Shown here: positions 41,567 through 49,091 of the stretch, in pieces
Layout: each line of letters starts with the position of its first letter
How positions within the stretch are numbered: position 1 is the first letter of the stretch
DNA from: UBA6770 sp965660875
GTDB lineage: Bacteria > Bacteroidota > Bacteroidia > Flavobacteriales_G > Salibacteraceae
Direction: 5' to 3'
NCBI GenBank assembly: GCA_965660875.1
Contig: CBFIBQ010000014.1
Span: forward strand, 1-64,000
DNA: 64,000 nucleotides
The notes under the pieces: model-generated
What the model saw: the letters and a program-made list of their open reading frames with translations, nothing else
What the model was told of the DNA's origin: nothing
The model's database searches: none
Program-made: the position numbers and the translations under genes

Positions 41567-42340
41567 TTACCAGTTCTTCCACTTTGGGTTTGTCTCCCAC
41601 ATCTCATTCAGTTGCTGGTTATCTCTAAGGGTATCCATGCACTTCCAAAAACCATTGTGTTTGTAGGCCATTAATTCACCTGCTTCGGTAATGTCTTCCA
41701 ATGGCTGACGTTCCCACATAATGTCGTCTGCATCGTCGTGCAGGTAGTTAAATACATCTGGATTGAGAATGAAAAAACCGCCGTTTATCCATGCGCCGTC
41801 TTCTTTTGGTTTTTCAGCAAAAGCACGCACGTTATGATTTTCGTCGATATCGATCATTCCAAATCGACTACCGGGTTGTACGATACTCATAGTTGCCGAT
41901 TTGCCGTGTTCTTTATGAAACTCCAATTGAGCGTTCATATCAATATCGCAAACTCCGTCGCCGTAAGTGAGCATAAAGGTTTCGTTTCCAACGTATTTTT
42001 GAACGCGTTTCAGCCGACCAGCTGTCATGGTTTCCAATCCTGTATCGACCAAGGTAACCTTAAATGGTTCTGCATTGGTTTCATGCACGGTAACATCGTT
42101 ATTTGCTAAGTCAACTGTAATGTCCGAATTGTGTTTGAAGTAGTTGAGGAAATATTCTTTAATCATGTACCCCTTGTAACCTAAGCAAACAATAAACTCA
42201 TTGTGCCCATAAGCAGCATAGGTTTTCATGATGTGCCAGAGGATAGGTTTGCCGCCGACCTCAATCATTGGTTTTGGTCTTAGGTGCGATTCTTCTGAGA
42301 TTCGAGTGCCTTTTCCACCGGCAAATAGTACGACTTTCAT
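41567..42340 (-). CDS. rfbF: Glucose-1-phosphate cytidylyltransferase
   Basis: Makes CDP-glucose from CTP and glucose 1-phosphate, the first step of CDP-6-deoxy and 3,6-dideoxyhexose synthesis. The 257-residue length is typical. Motifs: FAGGKGTRISEESHLRPKPM, the catalytic EVGGKPILWHIMKTYAAYG, LTYGDGVCDIDM and NGGFFILNPDVFNYL. First gene of the trio. A -7 box TATATTTG lies 30 bases upstream (42371-42378). Confidence 0.96.
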   Translation of the reverse strand: MKVVLFAGGKGTRISEESHLRPKPMIEVGGKPILWHIMKTYAAYGHNEFIVCLGYKGYMIKEYFLNYFKHNSDITVDLANNDVTVHETNAEPFKVTLVDTGLETMTAGRLKRVQKYVGNETFMLTYGDGVCDIDMNAQLEFHKEHGKSATMSIVQPGSRFGMIDIDENHNVRAFAEKPKEDGAWINGGFFILNPDVFNYLHDDADDIMWERQPLEDITEAGELMAYKHNGFWKCMDTLRDNQQLNEMWETNPKWKNW

Positions 42341-42370
42341 AGTGTTTTTTAGTACTGTTTATGAAGTAAA

Positions 42371-42378
42371 CAAATATA
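42371..42378 (-). promoter_or_regulatory. TAnnTTTG -7 box for the CDP-sugar trio
   Basis: TATATTTG on the minus strand, followed by TTTAC and, four bases on, TAAACA. The local sequence resembles the crt operator half-site, but only one imperfect pair is present, so shared control is not claimed. Confidence 0.45.
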
Positions 42379-42472
42379 TCATTTTAGCAATGTTAGCGCA
42401 GTTCAGCCGCGAATCGATTTTGATAATTTGTGAATTGAAAATCCAATTCTTTCTGTTACCATATTTGTCTTG

Positions 42473-42629
42473 TTCGTCATTCCGGAAGAATAGCTGAGTT
42501 GGTAGAGGAACGAAACAATAACGAAGCTTCTATCCGGAATCTTTTTTCTGTTTTCAATAGATTCCGTATATCTATTTCACAAAATATGTTCGTGCCGTAT
42601 TTGTTCAATTACGATTACGGAATGACGAA
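42473..42629. repeat. 157-bp element with 12-bp terminal inverted repeats
   Basis: TTCGTCATTCCG (42473-42484) is the exact inverse of CGGAATGACGAA (42618-42629). Inside, TCCGGA and TCCGGAAT recur and further ATTCCG elements appear (for example around 42561). No coding frame. GTCATTCCG-type palindromic elements are widely dispersed in some Bacteroidota genomes, so this is probably a non-autonomous repeat unit. It lies between the CDP-sugar trio and the DUF2779 gene. Confidence 0.7.
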
Positions 42630-42641
42630 TTGTGGTGTTTT

Positions 42642-44150
42642 TTAATCAGAAATAGTTGGTCGATCAACCGCATTTAAAAACGCATTGTAAACCTGAACCA
42701 ATCCATGGACATCCATTTTACAGTATTCGACCAAATTCTGTAACTCCAATTCGGTATCATGCTCATGGTTTTCGTCACATAAGATTTGAAACAGTTGTGA
42801 AGCTGCTCTGCCAGACTGAACGGATAGCTTGGAGTAGTCAGTATTTCCTGTAACAGCTGGTAACACGTGTTTCATGGACGAAAGTCCTTTCATTTCGGGT
42901 AAGTAAAAGTGTTTATTGGTAATGGGTTTTGCGAGGTCAATTATCTTTTCAAGAATGGATTGCAGTTCTGGTTTTAACTCAGGGTAGGCTTTAATCAAAC
43001 TTTTGATTACTTGTTTTTCGGTCAGTGGATCGTAAACCAGAACGGATTCAACTGAAGCGCACAATTCAATGAGATTTTCTGCGAATTCCTTTCTAAAGTC
43101 TTCTCCTGGAGTTCCTATGTAGTGATGAAAAGAAGTGCCGTTTGATTCGGAATCGCATTTATAAGCGGCATACAAAAACGGAATAATTTGAAACGGTTTT
43201 ACGCCATCAAAAGGAGGGAGGGCAGGTAAGTATCCTTCAAAATCTAAAAACAGAATGGGGTGAGAAATTCTTCCTAGAAATTCACTGAGAGCATCTTGGT
43301 CAATTAAGGCCTTGCCTTGGTCTTCGGTCAATTGAATGCCCGATTGGTATTTGGAGTTCTTTAGTTGCTCAATGGTTTTTACCCCATTGTTCCACCACTT
43401 GAATTTAGTTTCTCGAGATACTTTCCGCAAATCGAAAACCGAGTCTTTTGGAACGTGTTTCCAGCAGTCTTTTTTGAATTCGCAGCTATACGGGCTCACG
43501 CAATATTCACCAATTGGAATTTTTGGTGCTTGGTCCAATAACAAGGTTTTTCGTAACTCCGCTATCGTTGATTTTAATTCTGGAAGCATTGGTTTTATGA
43601 TTGGAAGAATGTCACGTTTCTTAAAAAGTTTGTTGAAGTCTAATGCTCCAGAACGTCGGTAGGAATTGTCGATAGTTAAAAACTGAAATTCAATTATTTT
43701 CAACCCAGCCTCTTGAATGGCATGCAATTGAAAAGCTGCTTTTTCTTTGCTTTTATCCGAAATCTTAGTCGAAGATTTTACAACATAAGCAACCCAGTTT
43801 CCTGATTTTTTTTGCTGCAAATAATGCACATCACACATGAGGTTTTTTGCATAAAAGCTTGGGTTGGCGAGGAGGGTTTCTCCATTTTTTATGGCTTTTC
43901 GAGTAGCTTTTACAGAGGCGTTCCAATCTTTGTCTTCTTCTAAACTCAGCCGAGAACATGCATAAGGTTCTGACTCAAATAAATCTTTGGCGCTTTCTAC
44001 TAAGGTATTGGACGCTAGTTTTATCAGCTTACTATCAGATGGTAAATTTCGAGTGCTTTCTGAACGGTTTCTATGCAACCAAAGCGATTTGGTGCATCGA
44101 TTTCCACGACTGTATGAAGACCTACTGATTACCGTTTTAAAATCAATCAA
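42642..44150 (-). CDS. DUF2779 family protein, Cas4-like Fe-S nuclease fold plus RNase H-like domain
   Basis: A 502-residue cytoplasmic protein. The N-terminal half has a single early Cys (C19 in RGNRCTKSLWLHR) and a later triplet YCVSPYSCEFKKDCW, the split 4-Cys pattern of Cas4/AddB-type Fe-S nucleases, with a PD-(D/E)xK-like region between. The C-terminal half is DUF2779 proper: ILFLDFEGYLPALPPFDGVKPF, YLPEMKGLSSMKHVLP and YCKMDVHGL, RNase H/DEDD-like acidic motifs. So it is a putative nuclease of unknown target. It sits between two inverted-repeat elements. Confidence 0.82.
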   Translation of the reverse strand: MIDFKTVISRSSYSRGNRCTKSLWLHRNRSESTRNLPSDSKLIKLASNTLVESAKDLFESEPYACSRLSLEEDKDWNASVKATRKAIKNGETLLANPSFYAKNLMCDVHYLQQKKSGNWVAYVVKSSTKISDKSKEKAAFQLHAIQEAGLKIIEFQFLTIDNSYRRSGALDFNKLFKKRDILPIIKPMLPELKSTIAELRKTLLLDQAPKIPIGEYCVSPYSCEFKKDCWKHVPKDSVFDLRKVSRETKFKWWNNGVKTIEQLKNSKYQSGIQLTEDQGKALIDQDALSEFLGRISHPILFLDFEGYLPALPPFDGVKPFQIIPFLYAAYKCDSESNGTSFHHYIGTPGEDFRKEFAENLIELCASVESVLVYDPLTEKQVIKSLIKAYPELKPELQSILEKIIDLAKPITNKHFYLPEMKGLSSMKHVLPAVTGNTDYSKLSVQSGRAASQLFQILCDENHEHDTELELQNLVEYCKMDVHGLVQVYNAFLNAVDRPTISD

Positions 44151-44233
44151 AGAGTGAAATGCTTAGCAGTTTTGATGTTGGCAAATTAACCTAAAATTTT
44201 GTGTTTTTATTGTTTCTTGTTACCCGCATTGTC

Positions 44234-44505
44234 TCCTTCGATACATTTCGCTTTCAGCGAAACACTCAGGATGACAACGCTAGATTTGTACTCCTAGCAA
44301 TGTGTCATCCATAGAGGTGTTAAGGAGTTTAGCAGAATTAAAATGGAAATATAATTTAGAGGTAGCATTATCAGTGATGTCATCCTCAGTGATTTTGTGG
44401 AGTATAGCGGAATAAACTATATCAACAGTTTCGGTGCTAGCAGTATCAGTAATGTCATCCTGAGTGATTTTATGAAACAGGGCGGAATAAAATTGTATCG
44501 AAGGA
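44234..44505. repeat. Composite intergenic repeat with 12-bp terminal inverted repeats and internal direct repeats
   Basis: TCCTTCGATACA (44234-44245) inverts exactly to TGTATCGAAGGA (44494-44505). Each end continues with the TCATCCTGAG module (inverted CTCAGGATGACA at 44265-44276, direct at 44453). Internally, 44363 onward and 44438 onward are 75-bp-spaced direct repeats (TAGCA-TATCAGT-ATGTCATCCT-AGTGATTTT-TG). A fourth, degenerate TGTCATCC copy is at 44303. The TCATCCTGAG/TATCGAAGGA module recurs in many unrelated bacterial genomes. No coding frame. It fills the gap before the MFS gene. Confidence 0.75.
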
Positions 44506-44557
44506 AGGCATTACACAATAATTCTCCGTTAATTCGCAATCGCTAAACAACACCACA

Positions 44558-45763
44558 TTGAAGCAAGGAAACGGCGCAAAATTTTTCATTTTCGTCACCA
44601 TTTTGGTCGACGTAATTGGCATTGGAATTATAATTCCGGTGGTTCCTGAGTTGATTCAAAAACTAAATGGGGGTACCCTAAGTGAAGCTTCTGAAATAGG
44701 CGGTTGGCTCATGTTTTCATTTGCCATTATGCAATTCATTTGTGCACCGATTTTAGGTGGGCTAAGCGATCGTTTCGGAAGAAAACCAATTTTGCTATTA
44801 TCCCTATTTGGCTTGGGTTTGGATTACTTATTTCACGCATTTGCACCAACCATATTCTGGTTAATGGTAGGGAGAGTGATTGCCGGAATTTTCGGTGCCA
44901 GTTTTACTGTAGCTTCTGCCTATATGGCTGATATCAGCACACGGGAAAATAAAGCAAAGAACTTTGGACTTATTGGAGCCGCATTTGGATTAGGCTTTAT
45001 TATTGGTCCAGCCATTGGTGGCGTTTCGGCTCAATGGGGAATTCAGATGCCCTTTTTTATTGCAGCAAGCTTGAGCCTATTAAATGTATTGTACGGTTTT
45101 TTCATTGTGCCTGAATCTCTACCTGTTGAAAAACGACGAGCGTTTCAATGGAAACGAGCCAATCCGGTGAGTTCTTTATTAAACCTAAGAAGCTACCCCA
45201 AGATATCCAATCTAGTTGTTTCATTTTTTCTGATTTACCTCGCGGGTAAAGCTGTTGAATCGGTTTGGAGCTTTTACACCATGTATCGCTTCGATTGGGA
45301 TACTACTCATGTCGGTTATTCTTTAGCCGTTGTAGGTATTTTAGTCACTATTGTTCAAGGAGGTCTCATTGGAAAAGTGGTAAAAACCTTTGGTGAGACC
45401 AAAACCATATTTATTGGTTACGTGTTTTGGGTGTTAGGGCAGGTTTTATTTGGGCTAGCAACCGAAGGTTGGATGATGTATACATTTATCATAGTCTATT
45501 GTCTAGGTGGTATTGCAGGTCCTACATTGCAGGGTATTATAAGTAATGAAGTTCCTGATGACGCCCAAGGGGAATTGCAAGGAGCTTTGACCAGTTTAAT
45601 GAGTATTACAAGTATTATAGGCCCCGTACTTTTTACAACCGTTTTTGCTTTGTTTAGCGGTGAAGACGCACCGTTTCACTTGCCGGGTGCATCATTCTTT
45701 TTAGGGGCTATTTTGGCGGCAATTTCAATGTTACTCGCTATTCGTGGGTTGCGTAAAGGTTAG
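44558..45763 (+). CDS. MFS transporter, TetA-like (DHA1) drug:H+ antiporter
   Basis: A 401-residue, 12-helix inner-membrane transporter. Motif A is GGLSDRFGRKPILL between TM2 and TM3, motif B/C elements include GRVIAGIFGA and GAAFGLGFIIGPAIGG, as in tetracycline-type exporters. The start is TTG at 44558, 52 bases after the composite repeat. Substrate unknown. Homologues of this type are often chromosomal and not resistance determinants. The 3' end overlaps the convergent pyridoxamine-oxidase-family gene by four bases. Confidence 0.9.
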   Translation: MKQGNGAKFFIFVTILVDVIGIGIIIPVVPELIQKLNGGTLSEASEIGGWLMFSFAIMQFICAPILGGLSDRFGRKPILLLSLFGLGLDYLFHAFAPTIFWLMVGRVIAGIFGASFTVASAYMADISTRENKAKNFGLIGAAFGLGFIIGPAIGGVSAQWGIQMPFFIAASLSLLNVLYGFFIVPESLPVEKRRAFQWKRANPVSSLLNLRSYPKISNLVVSFFLIYLAGKAVESVWSFYTMYRFDWDTTHVGYSLAVVGILVTIVQGGLIGKVVKTFGETKTIFIGYVFWVLGQVLFGLATEGWMMYTFIIVYCLGGIAGPTLQGIISNEVPDDAQGELQGALTSLMSITSIIGPVLFTTVFALFSGEDAPFHLPGASFFLGAILAAISMLLAIRGLRKG

Positions 45764-46299
45764 TCTATTCGGATATTTTTTCCGTCTATTGAAGTAGTAT
45801 TTTTTGCTTCTTGATAAGCTCTTATACCGACCTTTCCTTTTTTATCGGCCCACAATTCCAAGGTGTCTCTATCACCATTATAATCGTAGAATGGTACACC
45901 AAACCCGCAAGAGTTTTGCACCGCTTCAATATCTAATAACAAAAGCTGCCTCGTTCCACCAATTTCCGGAAATAGGTCAATGTATTCGTTCCATTTAGTA
46001 TCACTCGGAAGGATGGCTGTTGCCTCACCGTATAACCTTAAAATATTCGGAGCTCCCTCAAACGAACACATCATAATGGTCATTCGGCCATTTTCGTCTA
46101 CGTGTGCCTGAGTTTCATTACCACTACCTGTGAGGTTTAGCCAGATTACTTGGTTTTCATTGAGTACTCTAAACGAGTCAATTCCTTTGGGAGAGAGGTT
46201 GATTTTTCCTTCGTTTGGAGCGGTCGCGACGAAGAACATTTTTTGGTGAGCAATGAATTCAATTTCTTTTTCTGACAGGCATTCTAGCAACTTCCCCAT
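45760..46299 (-). CDS. Pyridoxamine 5'-phosphate oxidase family protein
   Basis: A 179-residue split-barrel flavin-binding protein: EIEFIAHQKMFFVATAPNEGKINLSPKGIDSF and WLNLTGSGNETQAHV match the PNPOx-like fold. It lacks the PdxH C-terminal signature and the true pdxH is at 11137, so this is a paralogous family member, perhaps binding FMN or F420-type cofactors. Convergent with the MFS gene. Confidence 0.88.
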   Translation of the reverse strand: MGKLLECLSEKEIEFIAHQKMFFVATAPNEGKINLSPKGIDSFRVLNENQVIWLNLTGSGNETQAHVDENGRMTIMMCSFEGAPNILRLYGEATAILPSDTKWNEYIDLFPEIGGTRQLLLLDIEAVQNSCGFGVPFYDYNGDRDTLELWADKKGKVGIRAYQEAKNTTSIDGKNIRID

Positions 46300-46422
46300 G
46301 TGTCAAATTTAGGCAGTATCAATAAATATTAGTTCAACCGAGTATGTTAAACCCCATTAAATTTTTTTGCCACCTCTAGAATCAAGCATAACTTATATGG
46401 GAACTTAAAACTAAAAAAACGT

Positions 46423-46899
46423 ATGAAAAGCGCATTAGCTACAGGATTACTTTCAATTTTTTCGTTAATCGGATTTGCACAAGAAGCAGGTACTGGAGCT
46501 GCTCCACTGAGTAAAGGCCAAAATCAGTTGAATTTTGGTTTATCGGGATTTGGAGGGTCATTACCAGTTTACGTCGGAGTTGATTTTGCGGTGCACAATG
46601 ATGTTACCGTAGGTCCTGTCGCAGCGCTTGATATTTTTGACGACCGAGGGTTTTTAAGAGTTGGAGCTAAAGGTGATTATCACTGGAATAGACTCATGGG
46701 AATACCAAGTAATTGGGATTTTTATACTGGTTTAAACGCAGGCTGGCGAGTTGATACTTACGGTGAAAATGATTCATACTTAGACATAGGTGGTCAGATT
46801 GGTGGTCGTTGGTACTGGAGTGACCGATGGGGGTTAAACGTAGAGTTAGGATTCTCTGGAGCGGTTGCAGGTGGTTTGGGTGTAAGCTACAAATTCTAA
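46423..46899 (+). CDS. Small outer-membrane beta-barrel-like protein
   Basis: A 158-residue protein with a signal peptide (about 1-19, ending GFA) and an alternating amphipathic, Gly/aromatic-rich sequence (LNFGLSGFGGSLPVYVGVDFA, RVGAKGDYHWNRL, VELGFSGAVAGGLGVSYKF), ending in Phe as outer-membrane barrels do. About eight strands would fit. No partner gene. Function unknown. Confidence 0.75.
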   Translation: MKSALATGLLSIFSLIGFAQEAGTGAAPLSKGQNQLNFGLSGFGGSLPVYVGVDFAVHNDVTVGPVAALDIFDDRGFLRVGAKGDYHWNRLMGIPSNWDFYTGLNAGWRVDTYGENDSYLDIGGQIGGRWYWSDRWGLNVELGFSGAVAGGLGVSYKF

Positions 46900-46912
46900 G
46901 AAATAAAAAATA

Positions 46913-47425
46913 TTACAATCGAGTGAGTTGGCTAATTATATCAGCATAAAGTGGATATAATTCGGTCAACTCTTTTTTTGTTGCCAATTCAAAATCTGCA
47001 AAATCAAACCCTGGAGAAACGGTACAACTTACTAAAGCAAATTCATTGTCGTCTTGAATTTCTGCAGCAAACCAATCGCCACCTTTTACAACCAATTGAG
47101 GTACATGTCCCTTATCAATTTCGTTTCCAATTGTTTGTACCGTATAATCACCTTCAGCAGTAATGGTGTGAAATGTAATTGGTGCTCCTTGATGAAAAAA
47201 CCAAAACTCGTCTTGCCTGATTCTATGGAAAGCGGAGAATGCATCTGAAGTCAGCATGAAGTAGATGGCGGTAGAATAATTTCTTGAGCCAGTATAGTCT
47301 CCTCCTAAATCCGATTGACTAATAACACCTGCACTGCGATAGGTTTCTTTGAAAAAGCCACCCTCTGGATGCGCTTCTAAACCGAGCTTTTCGATTAATG
47401 CTTGTGCTGTTTTGTTTTTAGTCAT
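46913..47425 (-). CDS. Cupin family protein (DUF985)
   Basis: A 170-residue double-stranded beta-helix protein recognisable by its opening IEKLGLEAHPEGGFFKETYRS and by FWFFHQGAPITFHTI, AAEIQDDNEFALVSCTVSPGFDFADFEL. Some eukaryotic and bacterial relatives act on RmlC-like sugar or small-molecule substrates, but the family has no settled function. It is 20 bases downstream of the aldehyde dehydrogenase gene on the same strand and may be cotranscribed. Confidence 0.88.
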   Translation of the reverse strand: MTKNKTAQALIEKLGLEAHPEGGFFKETYRSAGVISQSDLGGDYTGSRNYSTAIYFMLTSDAFSAFHRIRQDEFWFFHQGAPITFHTITAEGDYTVQTIGNEIDKGHVPQLVVKGGDWFAAEIQDDNEFALVSCTVSPGFDFADFELATKKELTELYPLYADIISQLTRL

Positions 47426-47445
47426 GGGGAAAATTTACAAGCAAT

Positions 47446-48894
47446 CTAGTATACCAACAAACGTGGTTCGGTCATTTCCTCCATGGTATATTTAATGCCT
47501 TCGCGACCCAAACCAGAATCCTTTACGCCACCATAAGGCATGCTATCGATTCTAAAACCAGGTATGTTGTTGATCATTACCCCACCAACTTCAAGTTCTT
47601 GGTGAGCAATTTTAACGTGTTCAAAATTGTTGGTGAATACCCCGGCTTGCAGCCCAAAAACAGAATCATTCGTTTGTTCGATTGCCTCTTGATAATTGCT
47701 AAAAGATTCAACTATTGCAACAGGACCAAAAGCTTCCTCAGCGCAAACTTTCATTTCACGTTTGGTATTCGTAAGCAGAGTAGGAGCGTACAGGCCGTGT
47801 TCTTCGCTCAACAATTTGCCACCGGTCAAAACTTTGGCACCTTGTTCAACAGCCTCATTTACCCAATCGCTAATTCGTTCGACATGCACAGGTTGTATAA
47901 TTGAACTAACCATTACTTTTTCGTCTCTAGGGTCTCCAACTTTCAACGCTTCAATTTCTGCAACCAATAGCTTTGTGAACGCCTCTGAAATGGACTCATG
48001 CACAAAAATTCGTTGAGTAGAAATACAGATTTGACCTGAATAAAGAAAAGCGCCAATAGCACTCAATTTGGCTGCTTGCGCAATGTCTGCAGTTTCGTCA
48101 ACAATAACCGATGCGTTACCACCTAATTCTAAAGCAACCTTTTTCTTTCCGCAAATTTCTTTGAGTTTCCAACCAATTTGCGGGCTTCCAGTAAATGAGA
48201 GGAATTTCATACGCTCATCAGTCACAAGTTTTTCAGCTTCTGGAATATCGGCAACCAAAACGTTTAAAGCGCCTTTTGGTAAACAGTCTAAGTCGTGCAC
48301 GAGTTTCGCAAAAGCCAATGCTACCAGGGGAGTTTGAGGTGCGGGTTTTAAAACAATTGAACAACCACATGCAATGGCGGGAGCTATTTTATGCAATGCT
48401 AAATTCAAGGGAAAATTAAAAGGAGAAATTGCGGCAATTGGTCCTATGGGAAACCGACGCGTGAAAGCAACTTTTCCAGCGCCGTTGTTGTAATCCATTG
48501 GTACCATTTCTCCGTCAAAACGCAAGGCTTCAGAAACGGCGGTTTTAAGCGTATCAATACACCGGTCCATTTCGCCGCGGGCATATCCGATGGGCTTACC
48601 CGCTTCGGCAGCAATTAACTGGGCAAATGCTTCTTTGTTTTCAACCAAACCTACACGCATTTTTTCAAGTGCATCACTTCGCTGGCCTGCAGACCATTTT
48701 TTTAATGCTTCAAACCCTTTCACCGAGCTTTGAATGGCGGTCTCCATTTGATCATTAGAACAAAACGGTACTTTGGTTATTTCTTCTTGAGTGTACTTAT
48801 CAATTACCTGTAAGAATTCGCTGTTTCCTTTAGAATGCCATTCACCATTAATGTAGTTTGACGATGTTATTATGTTTGAAAAAGAGGTGTTCAT
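47446..48894 (-). CDS. Aldehyde dehydrogenase family protein
   Basis: A 482-residue NAD(P)-dependent dehydrogenase with a complete catalytic set: Glu in VALELGGNAS, Cys in SGQICISTQRIFV, the oxyanion Asn in ISPFNFPLNLALHKIAP and the NAD motif FTGSPQIGW. The substrate may be a lactaldehyde, succinate semialdehyde or glyceraldehyde-type aldehyde, and cannot be fixed by eye. A decayed copy of its first 65 codons lies 2 kb upstream at 50740-50938. Likely cotranscribed with the DUF985 cupin gene. Confidence 0.92.
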   Translation of the reverse strand: MNTSFSNIITSSNYINGEWHSKGNSEFLQVIDKYTQEEITKVPFCSNDQMETAIQSSVKGFEALKKWSAGQRSDALEKMRVGLVENKEAFAQLIAAEAGKPIGYARGEMDRCIDTLKTAVSEALRFDGEMVPMDYNNGAGKVAFTRRFPIGPIAAISPFNFPLNLALHKIAPAIACGCSIVLKPAPQTPLVALAFAKLVHDLDCLPKGALNVLVADIPEAEKLVTDERMKFLSFTGSPQIGWKLKEICGKKKVALELGGNASVIVDETADIAQAAKLSAIGAFLYSGQICISTQRIFVHESISEAFTKLLVAEIEALKVGDPRDEKVMVSSIIQPVHVERISDWVNEAVEQGAKVLTGGKLLSEEHGLYAPTLLTNTKREMKVCAEEAFGPVAIVESFSNYQEAIEQTNDSVFGLQAGVFTNNFEHVKIAHQELEVGGVMINNIPGFRIDSMPYGGVKDSGLGREGIKYTMEEMTEPRLLVY

Positions 48895-49091
48895 GAATAA
48901 TTATTTAAAAACAAAATTGGTGAATTATGTTGAATTCGCTTTACTAAAAATATGCATTAATTTCAAAGTATCAACAACCGTTTAAAAGGACATTAGAACC
49001 TGTTAGTTACTAGATAAAGCCACTTGAATGATTTTTCGATTTTTCATTTCTGTACCTAATAATTTAGGCTTGAAGTCAAATACAATACAAC

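Noticed and set aside
42368..42400. Second CarH-type operator before rfbF
   Set aside because: One TTGTTTA next to an imperfect TAAACA with a four-base gap lacks the N18 geometry of the crt sites, and the match may come from the -7 box itself.
42481..42540. Sequence resembling a tRNA D-arm (AGCTGAGTTGGTAGAG) before a T-run
   Set aside because: No acceptor stem, anticodon arm or TTCGA T-loop can be drawn around it, and it lies inside the 157-bp inverted-repeat element.
45760..46299. A second pdxH
   Set aside because: Only the split-barrel core is shared; the PdxH C-terminal substrate and dimer motifs are absent and the true pdxH is at 11137.
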